Assembly: GCA_959596495.1 (NCBI GenBank)
Contig: CAUFXK010000026.1
Location: 1 to 23,248 of the forward strand
Direction: 5' to 3'
Length of the DNA stretch: 23,248 nucleotides
Source: an uncultured Collinsella sp.
GTDB lineage: Bacteria; Actinomycetota; Coriobacteriia; Coriobacteriales; Coriobacteriaceae
The notes beneath the pieces were generated by a model, which saw nothing but the letters and a program-made list of their open reading frames with translations, did not search any database and was not told where the DNA came from. The position numbers were made by a program, and so were the translations under genes. Below are positions 1 through 8,602 of the stretch, one piece after another. Within the stretch, counting starts at the first letter, position 1. Each line of letters opens with the position of its first letter.

Positions 1-2102
1 GAGCCGCCCGTCGAGCCACCGGTCGTACCGGTGCCGCCGGTGGTGTCGCCGCCCGTGGTCTCGGTGGTCGTGGTCGTCGTGGTCGTCGTTGTGGTGGTTT
101 CCTCTTCCTCTTCGTCCTCGTCCTTGTCGTCGTTCTCCGACTTCTTGGTGTTGTTGGTGCCGTAGAACTTCCAGACGCTGTTGTTCTTGTAGGTGGGCGC
201 CGTTCCGGTCGCAAACTCCTCGCGCTCGGTACCGGTCAGAACGGTGTTCATAAACCGCTTAAAGACAGGCAGGTTGGTGCTGTCGCCCAGCAGGTCCGTG
301 CCGTACTTTTGGATGGGGATCTCGCCCGCGGAATAGCCGGTCCACAGGGCGCACGCCAGCTGCGGGGTATAGCCGCAGAACCAAAGGTTGGTGGTGTTGT
401 CGGTGGTGCCCGTCTTGCCGGCATAGGGCTGGTTGACACTCAGGGCGCCGGCAGCACCCGTACCGCTGCCCTTCATGACGCCGGACAGAACATCGGTGAC
501 CGCGGCGGCCTCGCCCTCGGTAAGCACCTGTGAGGGATTGTCGGTGTGCTGGTACAGCACCGAACCGGTACGAGAGTCAATCTCGGTGATGGCGATCGGC
601 TGGCGATAGTAGCCGCCGTTGGCAAACGTCGCGTAGGCGGCGGCCATCTCGAGCGGCGAGATCGAGCCGGTGCCGAGGGTCATGACGGGAACGTCCTCGA
701 TGTTGTCCTTGGCGGGGTCGATGCCGAGCTTTTTGACGAGCGAGATGATCTTGCTGTTGCCGACGGCTTCCGCCACCTGGATGTAGCCGGTGTTGGAGGA
801 GTATGCCGTTGCCTGCTTAAGCGTGATGTTGCCATAGCTCTGGTTGGCGTAATTTTGGACCTCGGTCGTGGTGCCCTTGGCCTTGAGCGGCGAGTTGCAG
901 TTGAGGGTGACGTTGGGGTTCATGCCGTTTTGGATGGCAGTTGCCAGCGTAAAGGCCTTAAAGGTGGAGCCGACGGGACGCTTGGCCGTGGCATGGTTTA
1001 CGTGGTTCTCGTCAGCGTTGTAGTCGTAGCCGCCCACCATGCACTTGATGTAGCCGGTCTTGGGGTCGACGACGACCATGCCCATGTCCAGGCCGTCGAG
1101 CGAGAGCGTGTCGAGCTGCTCCCGGACGGCATTCTCTGCCACCTGCTGCATCGTGGGGTCGATGGTGGTCTTGACGGTCAGGCCACCCTTAAAGAGCACG
1201 TCGGTCGAGAACTCCTGCTCCAGCAGCTGCTTGACGTAGGAGACAAAGTAGGGCTGCGAGTAAACGTCGACGCCGCTGCCCGAGATTTCGGTCACGTTGA
1301 GGGTGATGGGCTCGGCCTGTGCGGCATCGTGCTCCTCCTGGGTGATGTGGCCCAGGCGCAGCATGTTGTCGAGAACCTTGTTGCGGCGAGACAGTGCCAG
1401 ATCGGGATTGACCGTGGGGTCGTACTGCGAAGGCGAGTTGGGAAGGCCGATGAGTAGCGCGGCCTCGCTCAGGGTGAGGTCGGCGGCGCTCTTGGACAGA
1501 TAGGTCTCGGCTGCGGCCTCGATGCCGTAGGCGCCGTGGCCGTAATAGATGGTGTTGAGGTACATCATGAGGATCTCGTCTTTGGAGTACATGTCCTCCA
1601 TCTTGATGGCGATGTAGGCCTCGCGCACCTTACGCTCAATGGTCGAGTCGAACTGCTCCTCCTGCAGGATGGTGTTGCGCACAAGCTGCTGGGTGATCGT
1701 CGAGGCGCCTTCGTGCCCGCCGCCGAGGGTTGCCACCGCAGCACGCGCGATACCCCACAGGTCGATACCGCCGTGCTCGTAGAAGCGCTCGTCCTCGACG
1801 TCAACGGTGCCCTGCAGCACGTAGGGGGAGACCTCGTCCTTGGTGATAGACTTGCGGTTTTGCGTGTAGAAGCTCGCGATCTTGTTGCCGTTGCAGTCGA
1901 CGATCTCGGTGGGCTCGCTCACCAGATACGCGTTGGCGTCGGTGTAGTCGGGCAGATCGGACAGCCAGCGGTTGACGTTGCCGACCATGCCGATGCCAAA
2001 CGCCACGCCCGCAATCAGCAGAAAGCCCAAAAACGAGAGCAGGATTATGGGCAGGGCGTGCGTCTTTGAACGGCTGTGTCCCTGTCGTTGGCGAGGACCC
2101 AT
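1..2102 (-). CDS. Class A penicillin-binding protein (PBP1A-like), C-terminus off the window
   Basis: Bifunctional peptidoglycan synthase: a glycosyltransferase polymerises lipid II and a transpeptidase cross-links the stem peptides outside the membrane. About 700 residues are visible, starting at the ATG at 2102-2100 with a purine-rich GGAGG just upstream on the minus strand. Visible parts in order: a basic N-terminus, one membrane anchor at about residues 17-40, the glycosyltransferase motif EDERFYEH with catalytic Glu at 103, and GASTITQQLVRN further on. The transpeptidase motifs are STFK (Ser379), SSN (435-437) and KTGTT (from Lys563). After about residue 655 the protein becomes acidic, then a poly-Thr run, then Gly/Thr/Ser repeats continue to the window edge. 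Family motifs are complete, so the enzyme should be active. The gene is divergent from the U32 gene at 2265. Which PBP1 paralogue it is cannot be told. Confidence 0.93.
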   Translation of the reverse strand, partial: MGPRQRQGHSRSKTHALPIILLSFLGFLLIAGVAFGIGMVGNVNRWLSDLPDYTDANAYLVSEPTEIVDCNGNKIASFYTQNRKSITKDEVSPYVLQGTVDVEDERFYEHGGIDLWGIARAAVATLGGGHEGASTITQQLVRNTILQEEQFDSTIERKVREAYIAIKMEDMYSKDEILMMYLNTIYYGHGAYGIEAAAETYLSKSAADLTLSEAALLIGLPNSPSQYDPTVNPDLALSRRNKVLDNMLRLGHITQEEHDAAQAEPITLNVTEISGSGVDVYSQPYFVSYVKQLLEQEFSTDVLFKGGLTVKTTIDPTMQQVAENAVREQLDTLSLDGLDMGMVVVDPKTGYIKCMVGGYDYNADENHVNHATAKRPVGSTFKAFTLATAIQNGMNPNVTLNCNSPLKAKGTTTEVQNYANQSYGNITLKQATAYSSNTGYIQVAEAVGNSKIISLVKKLGIDPAKDNIEDVPVMTLGTGSISPLEMAAAYATFANGGYYRQPIAITEIDSRTGSVLYQHTDNPSQVLTEGEAAAVTDVLSGVMKGSGTGAAGALSVNQPYAGKTGTTDNTTNLWFCGYTPQLACALWTGYSAGEIPIQKYGTDLLGDSTNLPVFKRFMNTVLTGTEREEFATGTAPTYKNNSVWKFYGTNNTKKSENDDKDEDEEEEETTTTTTTTTTTTETTGGDTTGGTGTTGGSTGG

Positions 2103-2264
2103 ATATTGACCTCCAGGTATGTCGTGCCGGACGGTGGATGTGCCGTCGGGGCAGGATGGACATAAGTTATTACACGATAAACCAAACGGGGCGCGCGAGG
2201 CCTCGTGTATGCTGGAAGACGGCATTTTTCAGAGTGAATGCATACCTTGGTAAGGAGTTTGTCG

Positions 2265-4241
2265 ATGGCGATTCGGGCGATGGGGCCGAGCGGACAATGC
2301 GAGACTGGATTGGATGTCGTCAGTGCGGCGCTGCCCGAGCTGCTGGCGCCGGCGGGCGGACTCGACCAGATGCTTGCGGCCATCGCCGCGGGTACCGATG
2401 CCATCTATGCGGGGTTGGGCGGCTTTAACGCCCGTGTGAGCGCCCACGGCTTTACGGATGACGAGTTTGCGCGCGGCTGCGCCGTGGCGCATGCCCATGG
2501 CGTGCGTGTGTACGTGACGCTCAACGTGTTCGTGTTTGACGATGAGTTGTCCGACGCGGTGGCGTTGGGAGCTCATGCACTGGAGCTGGGCGCCGATGCT
2601 CTGATTGTGGCCGATGCCGGGTTGGCCTGCGCGCTGAGCGCGGCGATTCCCGGGGTCGAGATTCACCTGTCTACGCAGGCGGGCGTTCATAGCGAAGGCG
2701 CCGTGCGGCTTGCCGCCGATGAGTTGGGGGTCGAGCGCGTGACGACGGCGCGCGAGCTGACGGTCGACGAGATTGCGGCGCTCTGTGCCACGGGCGTGCC
2801 CATCGAGGTATTCTGCCACGGTGCGATTTGCATCGGCTATTCGGGGGCGTGCGAGTTCTCGGCCCTGCGGCGTGGACGATCGGCGATGCGCGGCGACTGC
2901 ACACAGCCGTGCCGTCTGGCGTACGACCTAGTGGACGAGGCGGGACAGAGCGTTGTCGCCGTTGAGGGGGATCGTCTGCTGTGTCCGCATGACTATCTGG
3001 GTATTGTGCATCTGCCCGAGCTTGTAGATGCTGGCGTTGCGTCGCTCAAGATCGAGGGGCGCATGAAGAACCCCGATTACGTATTCAACGTGGTGCGGGT
3101 TTGGCGCCGGGCGCTCGATATGCTGCGCGACGGCGCGTGGGACCCCGGTGCCGTGGAAGAGCTTGAGCGCGAGCTGGGAAGGTCGTTTAACCGTGGGTTT
3201 ACCGATGCGTACCTGCGAGGGCGTTCGGGTGCCGAGCTGATGAGCTTTGAGCGTGCAATTAACCAGGGCGTGCGCGTGGGGCGCTTGGTCGCTGTGGGCC
3301 ACGAAGAGGTGACCGTTGAGCTCGATGCCGCCGTGGCGGCGGGTGACACGCTCGAGATTCGGTTCTATCCGGGCGTCGACGCGCGCCCCGATGTGCCCAA
3401 GCGCTGGCCGCAGGTGCCCTGCCCGGTGGATGCCGCAGCGGGGAAGCGCGTCGTCGTGCATTGCAAGCGTAAGGTGGACGCGGGCTGCGAGGTATACCTG
3501 ATTCGCAGCGCCGGCGTGTTGGATCAGACAGCGGCGGTGTTGGAGCGCATGCGGGCCGAGGCGGATGCGATTGCACCCGTTGCGCGCGCCGTTGAGGTGC
3601 TGCCCTTTGAGGACGTTGCGGTGGATGGCGGTGCGTCGACGGAGTTGGCGGGGTCGGCGGGGCCGGTAAAGCGCGAGGATTTTGCTCGTATGGTCTTTGC
3701 CTGGGAGCTGATGGATGTGGGTCCGCGCGATGAGCGAGATCTGTCCGATACAACGGTGGTGCTCGACGAAGTGTGCCGCGCGGGCGACGCCGAGCGGACT
3801 CGGGCGCTTATGCAGCGTGCCGGGCGCGTCGTCTGCCGCAATCTGGGACAAGTGGCGATGGCCCGCGAGCTGGGCACAACGTTTGACGTGGCGGCGCCGG
3901 TGTTCTGTGCCAATCGGGCCACGCTTACCTGGCTGCGCGGACTCGGTGCGGGGCGGGTGTACTTGTCGGCCGAGTTGCTCGGCAATGATGCGGAGCGTGT
4001 TGCCGAGCTTGCCGCTTGCCCCGGTGTCTTGGGGCCTGTCGATGCCGACCGTCCCGAGCTCATGGTGTGCGAGCACTGCTTGCTGACTGCCGAGGGCGCC
4101 TGCGCCACGGATGCAACGGGGCAGGTCCGTTGCCGTGACTGCTCGCGCCGTCAGCGGGAGCGCTTTTTGGTCGAACGTGACGGCACGCGTTTGCCGGTCG
4201 TTATCGACGCGTGCGGCAGGACGAGGATTTTCCTGTCGTAG
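2265..4241 (+). CDS. U32 family protein, RlhA-like (rRNA/tRNA hydroxylation family)
   Basis: Large U32-family protein of about 658 residues, the size of Escherichia coli RlhA, which is needed for 5-hydroxycytidine in 23S rRNA. Related U32 proteins act on tRNA, and older annotation calls them collagenase-like peptidases. The N-terminus has the typical PELLAPAG start and an AGTDAIYAG stretch. A Cys cluster includes C184, C189, C196, C212 and C216 (CHGAIC, then GDCTQPCR), followed by KIEGRMKNPDYV near 262-273. A second Cys-rich patch (CEHC, then CRDC) lies near residues 602-630 at the C-terminus. I chose ATG 2265 because AAGGAG at 2252-2257 is 7 bases upstream; the in-frame ATG at 2238 has no such site. 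RNA modification is inferred from family and length; the exact substrate is unknown. Confidence 0.85.
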   Translation: MAIRAMGPSGQCETGLDVVSAALPELLAPAGGLDQMLAAIAAGTDAIYAGLGGFNARVSAHGFTDDEFARGCAVAHAHGVRVYVTLNVFVFDDELSDAVALGAHALELGADALIVADAGLACALSAAIPGVEIHLSTQAGVHSEGAVRLAADELGVERVTTARELTVDEIAALCATGVPIEVFCHGAICIGYSGACEFSALRRGRSAMRGDCTQPCRLAYDLVDEAGQSVVAVEGDRLLCPHDYLGIVHLPELVDAGVASLKIEGRMKNPDYVFNVVRVWRRALDMLRDGAWDPGAVEELERELGRSFNRGFTDAYLRGRSGAELMSFERAINQGVRVGRLVAVGHEEVTVELDAAVAAGDTLEIRFYPGVDARPDVPKRWPQVPCPVDAAAGKRVVVHCKRKVDAGCEVYLIRSAGVLDQTAAVLERMRAEADAIAPVARAVEVLPFEDVAVDGGASTELAGSAGPVKREDFARMVFAWELMDVGPRDERDLSDTTVVLDEVCRAGDAERTRALMQRAGRVVCRNLGQVAMARELGTTFDVAAPVFCANRATLTWLRGLGAGRVYLSAELLGNDAERVAELAACPGVLGPVDADRPELMVCEHCLLTAEGACATDATGQVRCRDCSRRQRERFLVERDGTRLPVVIDACGRTRIFLS

Positions 4242-4290
4242 GTGTTCGGCCGCGCCGTTTTGGTTATCATAAGAGAGTTTATGAACTTCC

Positions 4291-4317
4291 AGCACCGCCG
4301 TATCCGGTGAGGGTGCT
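4291..4317 (+). promoter_or_regulatory. Small hairpin just upstream of tyrS
   Basis: AGCACC (4291-4296) can pair with GGTGCT (4312-4317), or the shifted CACCG (4293-4297) can pair with CGGTG (4305-4309). The two pairings exclude each other, and both sit right before the strong SD of tyrS. No T-box sequence (AGGGTGGNACCGCG type) is present. It may affect translation initiation, but this is weak evidence. Confidence 0.3.
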
Positions 4318-4338
4318 ATAGCAAAAGGAGGATACCCA

Positions 4339-5550
4339 ATGCTGTCTGTTGACGAGCAAATGCGTATCATCACCTCGGGTGCAGCGCAGATCGTCCCCGA
4401 GGCCGACCTTCGCAAGAAGCTTGAGAAGGGTGAGCCCCTCAACATCAAGCTCGGCGTCGATCCCACCAGCCCCGACCTGCACCTGGGCCATGCCGTGCCC
4501 CTGCGCAAGATGCGTCAGTTCCAGGACCTGGGCCACAACGTCACCCTCATCATCGGCAACGGCACCGCGCTGATCGGCGACCCCTCGGGCAAGAACTCCA
4601 CGCGTCCGCAGCTTTCGCAGGAGCAGATCGAGGCCAACGCCGAGACTTACGTGAGCCAGGCCATGAAGATTCTGGACCCCGAGAAGACCACCATCGTGCA
4701 CAACGGCGACTGGATCCTTTCGATGGACCTGGCCGGCCTGCTGCAGGTGTGCTCCAAGTTCACTGTCGCTCGCATCCTTGAGCGCGACGACTTTACCAAG
4801 CGCTACCAGTCCCAGACGCCGATTGCCCTGCACGAGTTTCTGTACCCCGTGATGCAGGCCTTCGACTCCGTTCAGATCAAGGCCGACGTCGAGATGGGCG
4901 GCACCGACCAGCTCTTCAACCTGCTCGCCGGCCGCGAGCTCATGGAGAAGATGGGCATGGAGCCGCAGATTGCGCTCACCATGCCGCTGCTCGAGGGCAC
5001 CGACGGCGTCCGTAAGATGTCCAAGTCCTACGGTAACTACATCGGCCTGACCGATGCTCCTAAGGATATGTTCGGCAAGACCATGTCCATCCCCGACGAG
5101 ATGATCGGCAAGTACTATCGTCTGGCGAGCTCGCTCGCCCCGGCCGAGGTCGATAAGATCGACGCCGCCCTGGCCGACGGTTCCGCCGACCCCTACGAGC
5201 TCAAGCGCGCTCTGGGCCGCGACCTGTGCGATACCTACCACGGCGCCGGCGCCGGCGACGAGGCCCAGGCCGAGTTCGACCGTGTGTTCAAGGAGGGCCA
5301 GCTTGCCGACTTCCCCGAGAAGCATGTCGAGCTGACTGTCAACGACGAGGGCCAGATCTACCTCGCCGGCCTGCTCAAGGACCTGGGTCTTTCGGCCAGC
5401 GCCGGCCAGGCCCGCCGCGACATCGACGGCGGCGGCGTCAAGATCAACGGCAAGGCCGTGGCTCCCAAGAGCTACAACATCGACCCCAGCGCCCTCAAGC
5501 TGGGCGACACCCTCTCCGTAGGCAAGCGCAAGGGCTTTAAGTTGGTCTAA
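4339..5550 (+). CDS. tyrS: Tyrosyl-tRNA synthetase
   Basis: Class I aminoacyl-tRNA synthetase that charges tRNA-Tyr in the cytoplasm; 403 residues, the usual length. The HIGH-type motif is HLGH at residues 48-51. The KMSKS motif is perfect at residues 226-230, which points to the TyrZ-like branch rather than the E. coli TyrS branch that has KFGKT. The last 60 or so residues, including LKDLGLSASAGQARRDIDGGGVKING in two stretches, form the S4-like RNA-binding domain. The start at 4339 follows a near-ideal SD, AAAAGGAGG at 4323-4331. It lies 97 bases after the U32 gene, so co-transcription is possible. A strong terminator follows at 5578. Confidence 0.97.
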   Translation: MLSVDEQMRIITSGAAQIVPEADLRKKLEKGEPLNIKLGVDPTSPDLHLGHAVPLRKMRQFQDLGHNVTLIIGNGTALIGDPSGKNSTRPQLSQEQIEANAETYVSQAMKILDPEKTTIVHNGDWILSMDLAGLLQVCSKFTVARILERDDFTKRYQSQTPIALHEFLYPVMQAFDSVQIKADVEMGGTDQLFNLLAGRELMEKMGMEPQIALTMPLLEGTDGVRKMSKSYGNYIGLTDAPKDMFGKTMSIPDEMIGKYYRLASSLAPAEVDKIDAALADGSADPYELKRALGRDLCDTYHGAGAGDEAQAEFDRVFKEGQLADFPEKHVELTVNDEGQIYLAGLLKDLGLSASAGQARRDIDGGGVKINGKAVAPKSYNIDPSALKLGDTLSVGKRKGFKLV

Positions 5551-5577
5551 CGAGCGAGTTGACCTCACAAGTGCAAT

Positions 5578-5615
5578 AAGGCCGCAGCCGGGAATCCCGA
5601 CTGCGGCCTTTTTGG
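5578..5615 (+). terminator. Rho-independent terminator of tyrS
   Basis: The arms AAGGCCGCAG and CTGCGGCCTT form a 10-bp GC-rich stem, extended by an inner CGGGA/TCCCG type pairing, and run into TTTTT. It lies 27 bases after the tyrS stop. Confidence 0.92.
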
Positions 5616-5620
5616 TTACG

Positions 5621-5645
5621 ACGATCCCTTGGGGACGGAGGGATC
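5621..5645. repeat. Dyad containing a GGGGAC-type motif
   Basis: GATCCCT and AGGGATC form a 7-bp dyad around TGGGGACGG. The GGGGAC core resembles the repeat units at 7590-7637, 8603-8640 and 8656-8703, but it lacks the ACTAGTC box. Membership of the same family is only suggested. Confidence 0.4.
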
Positions 5646-5675
5646 ATTTGGCGGTGCCGTTAAGCGGAAGGGGTG

Positions 5676-5704
5676 TTAGCGGGACTTTCTTTTGGGCATA
5701 CAAT
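5676..5704 (+). promoter_or_regulatory. Probable promoter of the adenine deaminase gene
   Basis: TACAAT at 5699-5704 is a good -10 box. TTAGCG at 5676-5681, 17 bases upstream, is a poor -35 box. A leader hairpin (CTGCGG/CCGCAG, about 5717-5744) would follow. The conserved core of a purine riboswitch is not seen. Confidence 0.4.
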
Positions 5705-5771
5705 GGCTATTGGCTTGCTGCGGTGAAGGCCCGTCCGCCCCGCAGTTATTTCTACGGTTAAAGGAGTATGT

Positions 5772-7592
5772 ATGTCCGTTGAGGTCATGAGGTCTGTGAT
5801 CGACGCTGCCGAGGGCCGCGTGCCCGTCGACACGCTGTTTGCCAATGCGCAGATCGTCGACGTGTATGGCCAGCGTGTGGCGCCCGGTAGCGTTGCCGTC
5901 AAGGACGGTCTGATCGTCGGCGTGCTCTACGATGGTCGCGACGATGCCGCTGGCACCTACGAGGCAACTGAGGTCGTCGACTGCCAGGGTCGCTATCTCG
6001 CCCCCGGTTTTATTGACGGGCATCTGCACATTGAGTCCTCGAACATCCGTCCCGCCGAGTATGCTCGCATGGCCGCGACGCGCGGTACTACCACCGCCAT
6101 TGCCGACAGCCACGAGATTGCCAATGTTGCCGGTCTCGACGGCCTGCGCTTTATGATTGAGGACGGTCGTCGTGCGCCCATCTCCATCAAGTACATGATG
6201 CCTTCGTGCGTGCCCGCACTGCCCGATGAGCAGGCCGGTGCCGTCATCACCGCTGCCGATATGCAGGCGTTTTTTGCCGAGCATCCGGGCGACGTTTTTG
6301 GTCTGGGCGAAATGATGAACCTGCCGGGCGTCTTTATGGCCGATCCCGAGACCTGCGCCCGCATCGATGCTGCCAACCAGACGCCGTCCAAGCAGGTTGA
6401 CGGCCACGCGCCGCTCGTTGCCGGTAAGGACCTCAACGCCTATGCCGCAGCGGGCATTATCGCCGACCACGAGTCGACGATTCCCGAGGAGGCGCTCGAC
6501 AAGCTGTCCCGCGGCATGTATGTGATGCTGCGTGAGGGTACGTGCAGCCACGACCTGGCCAATTTGTCTCCGATGCTGCTGGAGAACCCTGCCCGCGCCC
6601 GCCGCTGCTGCTTTGCGACCGACGACCGCGCTCCCTCCGATGCTCTTTCGACCGGCATGATCGACAATGCCTGCCGCGTGGCCATCGAGGCCGGCATCGA
6701 CCCGGTGGTCGCTATCTCTATGGCGTCCCTCTCCACGGCCGAGGCGTTTGGCCTGGATCACGGCTGCCGCGACCCGCACGAGCTGCGTGGTGCGATTGCC
6801 CCGGGCAAGCGTGCCGACCTGCTGGTGCTCAATGACCTGACGTTTGCTACGGCTCCGCATCGAGTATATGCCGCCGGTGCTCTGGTGGCGCAGGACGGCA
6901 CTTTTGTGGGCGAGGTCGCACCCGAGATGGCCGAGGTTGCGGCCCTTGCCGATGAGCTGCGCGCCTCCGTTAAGCTGCCGAAGCTTTCGCTCGACGTGTT
7001 TGACTATGCCTTTAAGCCGGGCGAGGCCGTGATTGACGTGGTACCGGGTAAGGCCATCACGGGTATGGTCCGTCCCGAGACTGACGAGGACTTGCGCCGC
7101 ATTATGCTGATCGAGCGCCATGGCCGCGGCGTGTCGCTGCAGACCGAGGGTGCCGATGGCGACGGTCCCGCTGGCTTGGGCCTGGTCGGCAAACACATCG
7201 GTCGCGGCTGGGTGAGCGGTTTCACCATCACCGGTGGTGCCATTGCCTCCACGATCGGCCATGACTCGCACAACGTGTGCGTGGTGGGCGACAACGCCGC
7301 CGATATGATGGCTGCTGTCGAGGCCGTGGGCCAGGGCGGCCACGTGCTGGTGCGTAGCGGCGAGGTCGTGGCGCGCATTCCGCTGGCGCTCGGTGGCCTG
7401 ATGAGCGAAGGCACGGCCGAGGACGTTGCCGCGCAGCACGACGACTTTATGGTCAAGGCGCGCGCCATGGGTATTGAGCCGCCGCTCGACCCCATCATGG
7501 GCATCATCTTCCTGCCCCTGCCGGTTATCCCGACGCTCCGCATCCGCCCCGAGGGCATGTTCGACGTCACCACCTTCACCTACGCTGACTAG
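5772..7592 (+). CDS. ade: Adenine deaminase
   Basis: Amidohydrolase-superfamily enzyme converting adenine to hypoxanthine and ammonia for purine salvage. 606 residues, typical for the bacterial Ade/AdeC family. Metal-ligand motifs are visible: GFIDGHLHIESS with H84 and H86, DSHEIANV with H114, and DGHAP with H212. CFATDDRAPSD near 280 and the C-terminal domain with FLPLPVIP close to the end also fit. The start follows AAGGAG at 5761-5766. An out-of-frame ATG at 5768 (ATGTATG) would encode only four codons, so 5772 is preferred. The TAG stop lies inside the first box of a repeat element that starts here. It has its own promoter and is separated from tyrS by a terminator. Confidence 0.95.
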   Translation: MSVEVMRSVIDAAEGRVPVDTLFANAQIVDVYGQRVAPGSVAVKDGLIVGVLYDGRDDAAGTYEATEVVDCQGRYLAPGFIDGHLHIESSNIRPAEYARMAATRGTTTAIADSHEIANVAGLDGLRFMIEDGRRAPISIKYMMPSCVPALPDEQAGAVITAADMQAFFAEHPGDVFGLGEMMNLPGVFMADPETCARIDAANQTPSKQVDGHAPLVAGKDLNAYAAAGIIADHESTIPEEALDKLSRGMYVMLREGTCSHDLANLSPMLLENPARARRCCFATDDRAPSDALSTGMIDNACRVAIEAGIDPVVAISMASLSTAEAFGLDHGCRDPHELRGAIAPGKRADLLVLNDLTFATAPHRVYAAGALVAQDGTFVGEVAPEMAEVAALADELRASVKLPKLSLDVFDYAFKPGEAVIDVVPGKAITGMVRPETDEDLRRIMLIERHGRGVSLQTEGADGDGPAGLGLVGKHIGRGWVSGFTITGGAIASTIGHDSHNVCVVGDNAADMMAAVEAVGQGGHVLVRSGEVVARIPLALGGLMSEGTAEDVAAQHDDFMVKARAMGIEPPLDPIMGIIFLPLPVIPTLRIRPEGMFDVTTFTYAD

Positions 7593-7637
7593 TCATCGGG
7601 GACGTTCTTAAACGACTAGTCGTTGGGGACACTCTTT
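7590..7637. repeat. 48-bp intergenic repeat, left copy
   Basis: Two tandem units: an ACTAGTC box, GGGGACGTTCTTA, then the perfect 14-bp palindrome AACGACTAGTCGTT (7611-7624) and GGGGACACTCTTT. It begins at the TAG stop codon of ade. An inverted, nearly identical copy (about 3 differences in 48) lies at 8656-8703. Confidence 0.85.
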
Positions 7638-7667
7638 GGCGTGTCGCCTGACGCTGCGATTGTGGGA

Positions 7668-7700
7668 CCTCTGGCATGTGTGAGCTATTTGCCAGGTCCT
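7668..7700 (+). other. Hairpin in the ade-HAD intergenic region
   Basis: GGACCT pairs with AGGTCC and, after a two-base bulge, GGCA pairs with TGCC. It lies upstream of the large leader hairpin at 7732. No T-run follows, so it is not a clear terminator. A possible weak promoter (TTGTAA, 17 bases, TCTTAT) starts right after it. Confidence 0.35.
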
Positions 7701-7731
7701 TGTAACGTTTACGCCCGCGGAGTCTTATTTG

Positions 7732-7798
7732 AGCTCCCTTTGGGTACGTTGGAATCGGATACACGTTCGATTCCAACAAGCCCGAAGGGAGCTTTTCT
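7732..7798 (+). promoter_or_regulatory. Long leader hairpin that contains the Shine-Dalgarno of the HAD gene
   Basis: A 13-bp outer stem (AGCTCCCTTTGGG at 7732-7744 with CCCGAAGGGAGCT at 7781-7793, one G-T pair) encloses a 3x3 internal loop and a perfect 10-bp inner stem (GTTGGAATCG with CGATTCCAAC). The 3' arm contains the SD, AAGGGAG at 7785-7791, and the start codon follows at 7799. The stem is also followed by TTTTCT, so it could act as an attenuator. Folding should block translation; what would open it is unknown. Confidence 0.75.
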
Positions 7799-8593
7799 AT
7801 GTTTAAACTGATTGCATCCGATATGGACGGCACGTTGCTTGACGAAAACGGCCAGGTGCCTCCCGAGACTTACGAACTGATTCTGGCGCTACACGAGCAT
7901 GGCGTGCATTTCGCCGCATCGTCAGGTCGTCGCTACGATCGTCTGTGCGAGTTCTTTGCGCCCGTTCGCGACAAGATGGACTTTGTCGCCGCTAACGGCG
8001 CCCAAGTCTACGCCGACGGTAAGATGGTAGACCGCGAGGTGTATTCCCACCTGGCGATTCGAAGGCTCGCCCAAGCCGTCAGGACGTTTCCCAATCTGCA
8101 TCTTGCGCTCTTTGACCGAACCAAGTCCTTCCTGCTCGATGACGAGTGCAAGTTCGTGCGTGAGGTCGATAAGGACCTTCCCAATGCCGAGCGTATTTGG
8201 GAGCTGCCCGATCCCAGCGTAAATATCATCAAAGCGAGTATCTTTTGCGACGACAGTGCGGTTATGGACAGTGCGTACGTGCTACAGCGCGAACTTGGTC
8301 AGCTCTTTACTTTTGCGCCTTCGGGCAACGCGTGGATCGATGCCATGCAGCCTGGCGTGTCGAAGGCCTCGGGTATCGCGCAGCTCGCGGAGCATTACGG
8401 CATTGGTCGTGACGAGGTCATGGCGTTTGGCGACTCGATGAACGACTACGAGATCATTCGCTTTGTCGGCACGGGCTGCGCGATGGAAAACGCGCGCCCC
8501 GCGCTTAAGGCGGTGGCCGATCGCGTGGTGGGTTGTAACCGCGACCACGCCGTCCAGCAGGAGCTCCGTCGCGTGCTGGAGAGCCTCACTTAA
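7799..8593 (+). CDS. Cof-type HAD-superfamily phosphatase
   Basis: Haloacid-dehalogenase-type sugar-phosphate phosphatase of the Cof/YidA group, 264 residues, full length and cytosolic. Motif I is SDMDGTLL with nucleophile D8 and acid/base D10. The motif II region has ASSGR. The motif III lysine is K189 (GVSKASG), and motif IV is GDSMND at 211-216. The large C2-type cap lies in between. The physiological substrate cannot be predicted. The start is 7 bases after an AAGGGAG that is buried in a long hairpin. The gene is enclosed by inverted repeats at 7590-7637 and 8656-8703 and converges with a second HAD gene of the same group but with clearly different sequence. Confidence 0.9.
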   Translation: MFKLIASDMDGTLLDENGQVPPETYELILALHEHGVHFAASSGRRYDRLCEFFAPVRDKMDFVAANGAQVYADGKMVDREVYSHLAIRRLAQAVRTFPNLHLALFDRTKSFLLDDECKFVREVDKDLPNAERIWELPDPSVNIIKASIFCDDSAVMDSAYVLQRELGQLFTFAPSGNAWIDAMQPGVSKASGIAQLAEHYGIGRDEVMAFGDSMNDYEIIRFVGTGCAMENARPALKAVADRVVGCNRDHAVQQELRRVLESLT

Positions 8594-8602
8594 TCCGGCA
8601 GA

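Noticed and set aside
546..1457. A 303-codon plus-strand frame inside the penicillin-binding protein gene
   Set aside because: The minus-strand frame carries all PBP motifs; this one has none.
4242..4338. T-box riboswitch upstream of tyrS
   Set aside because: Only 97 bases, no specifier loop and no conserved T-box sequence; just a small hairpin.
5616..5771. Purine riboswitch upstream of adenine deaminase
   Set aside because: The three-way junction and conserved loop sequences of the class are not present.
7748..7777. GTTCGATTCC resembles a tRNA T-arm
   Set aside because: It is the inner stem and loop of the leader hairpin; there is no acceptor, D or anticodon arm.
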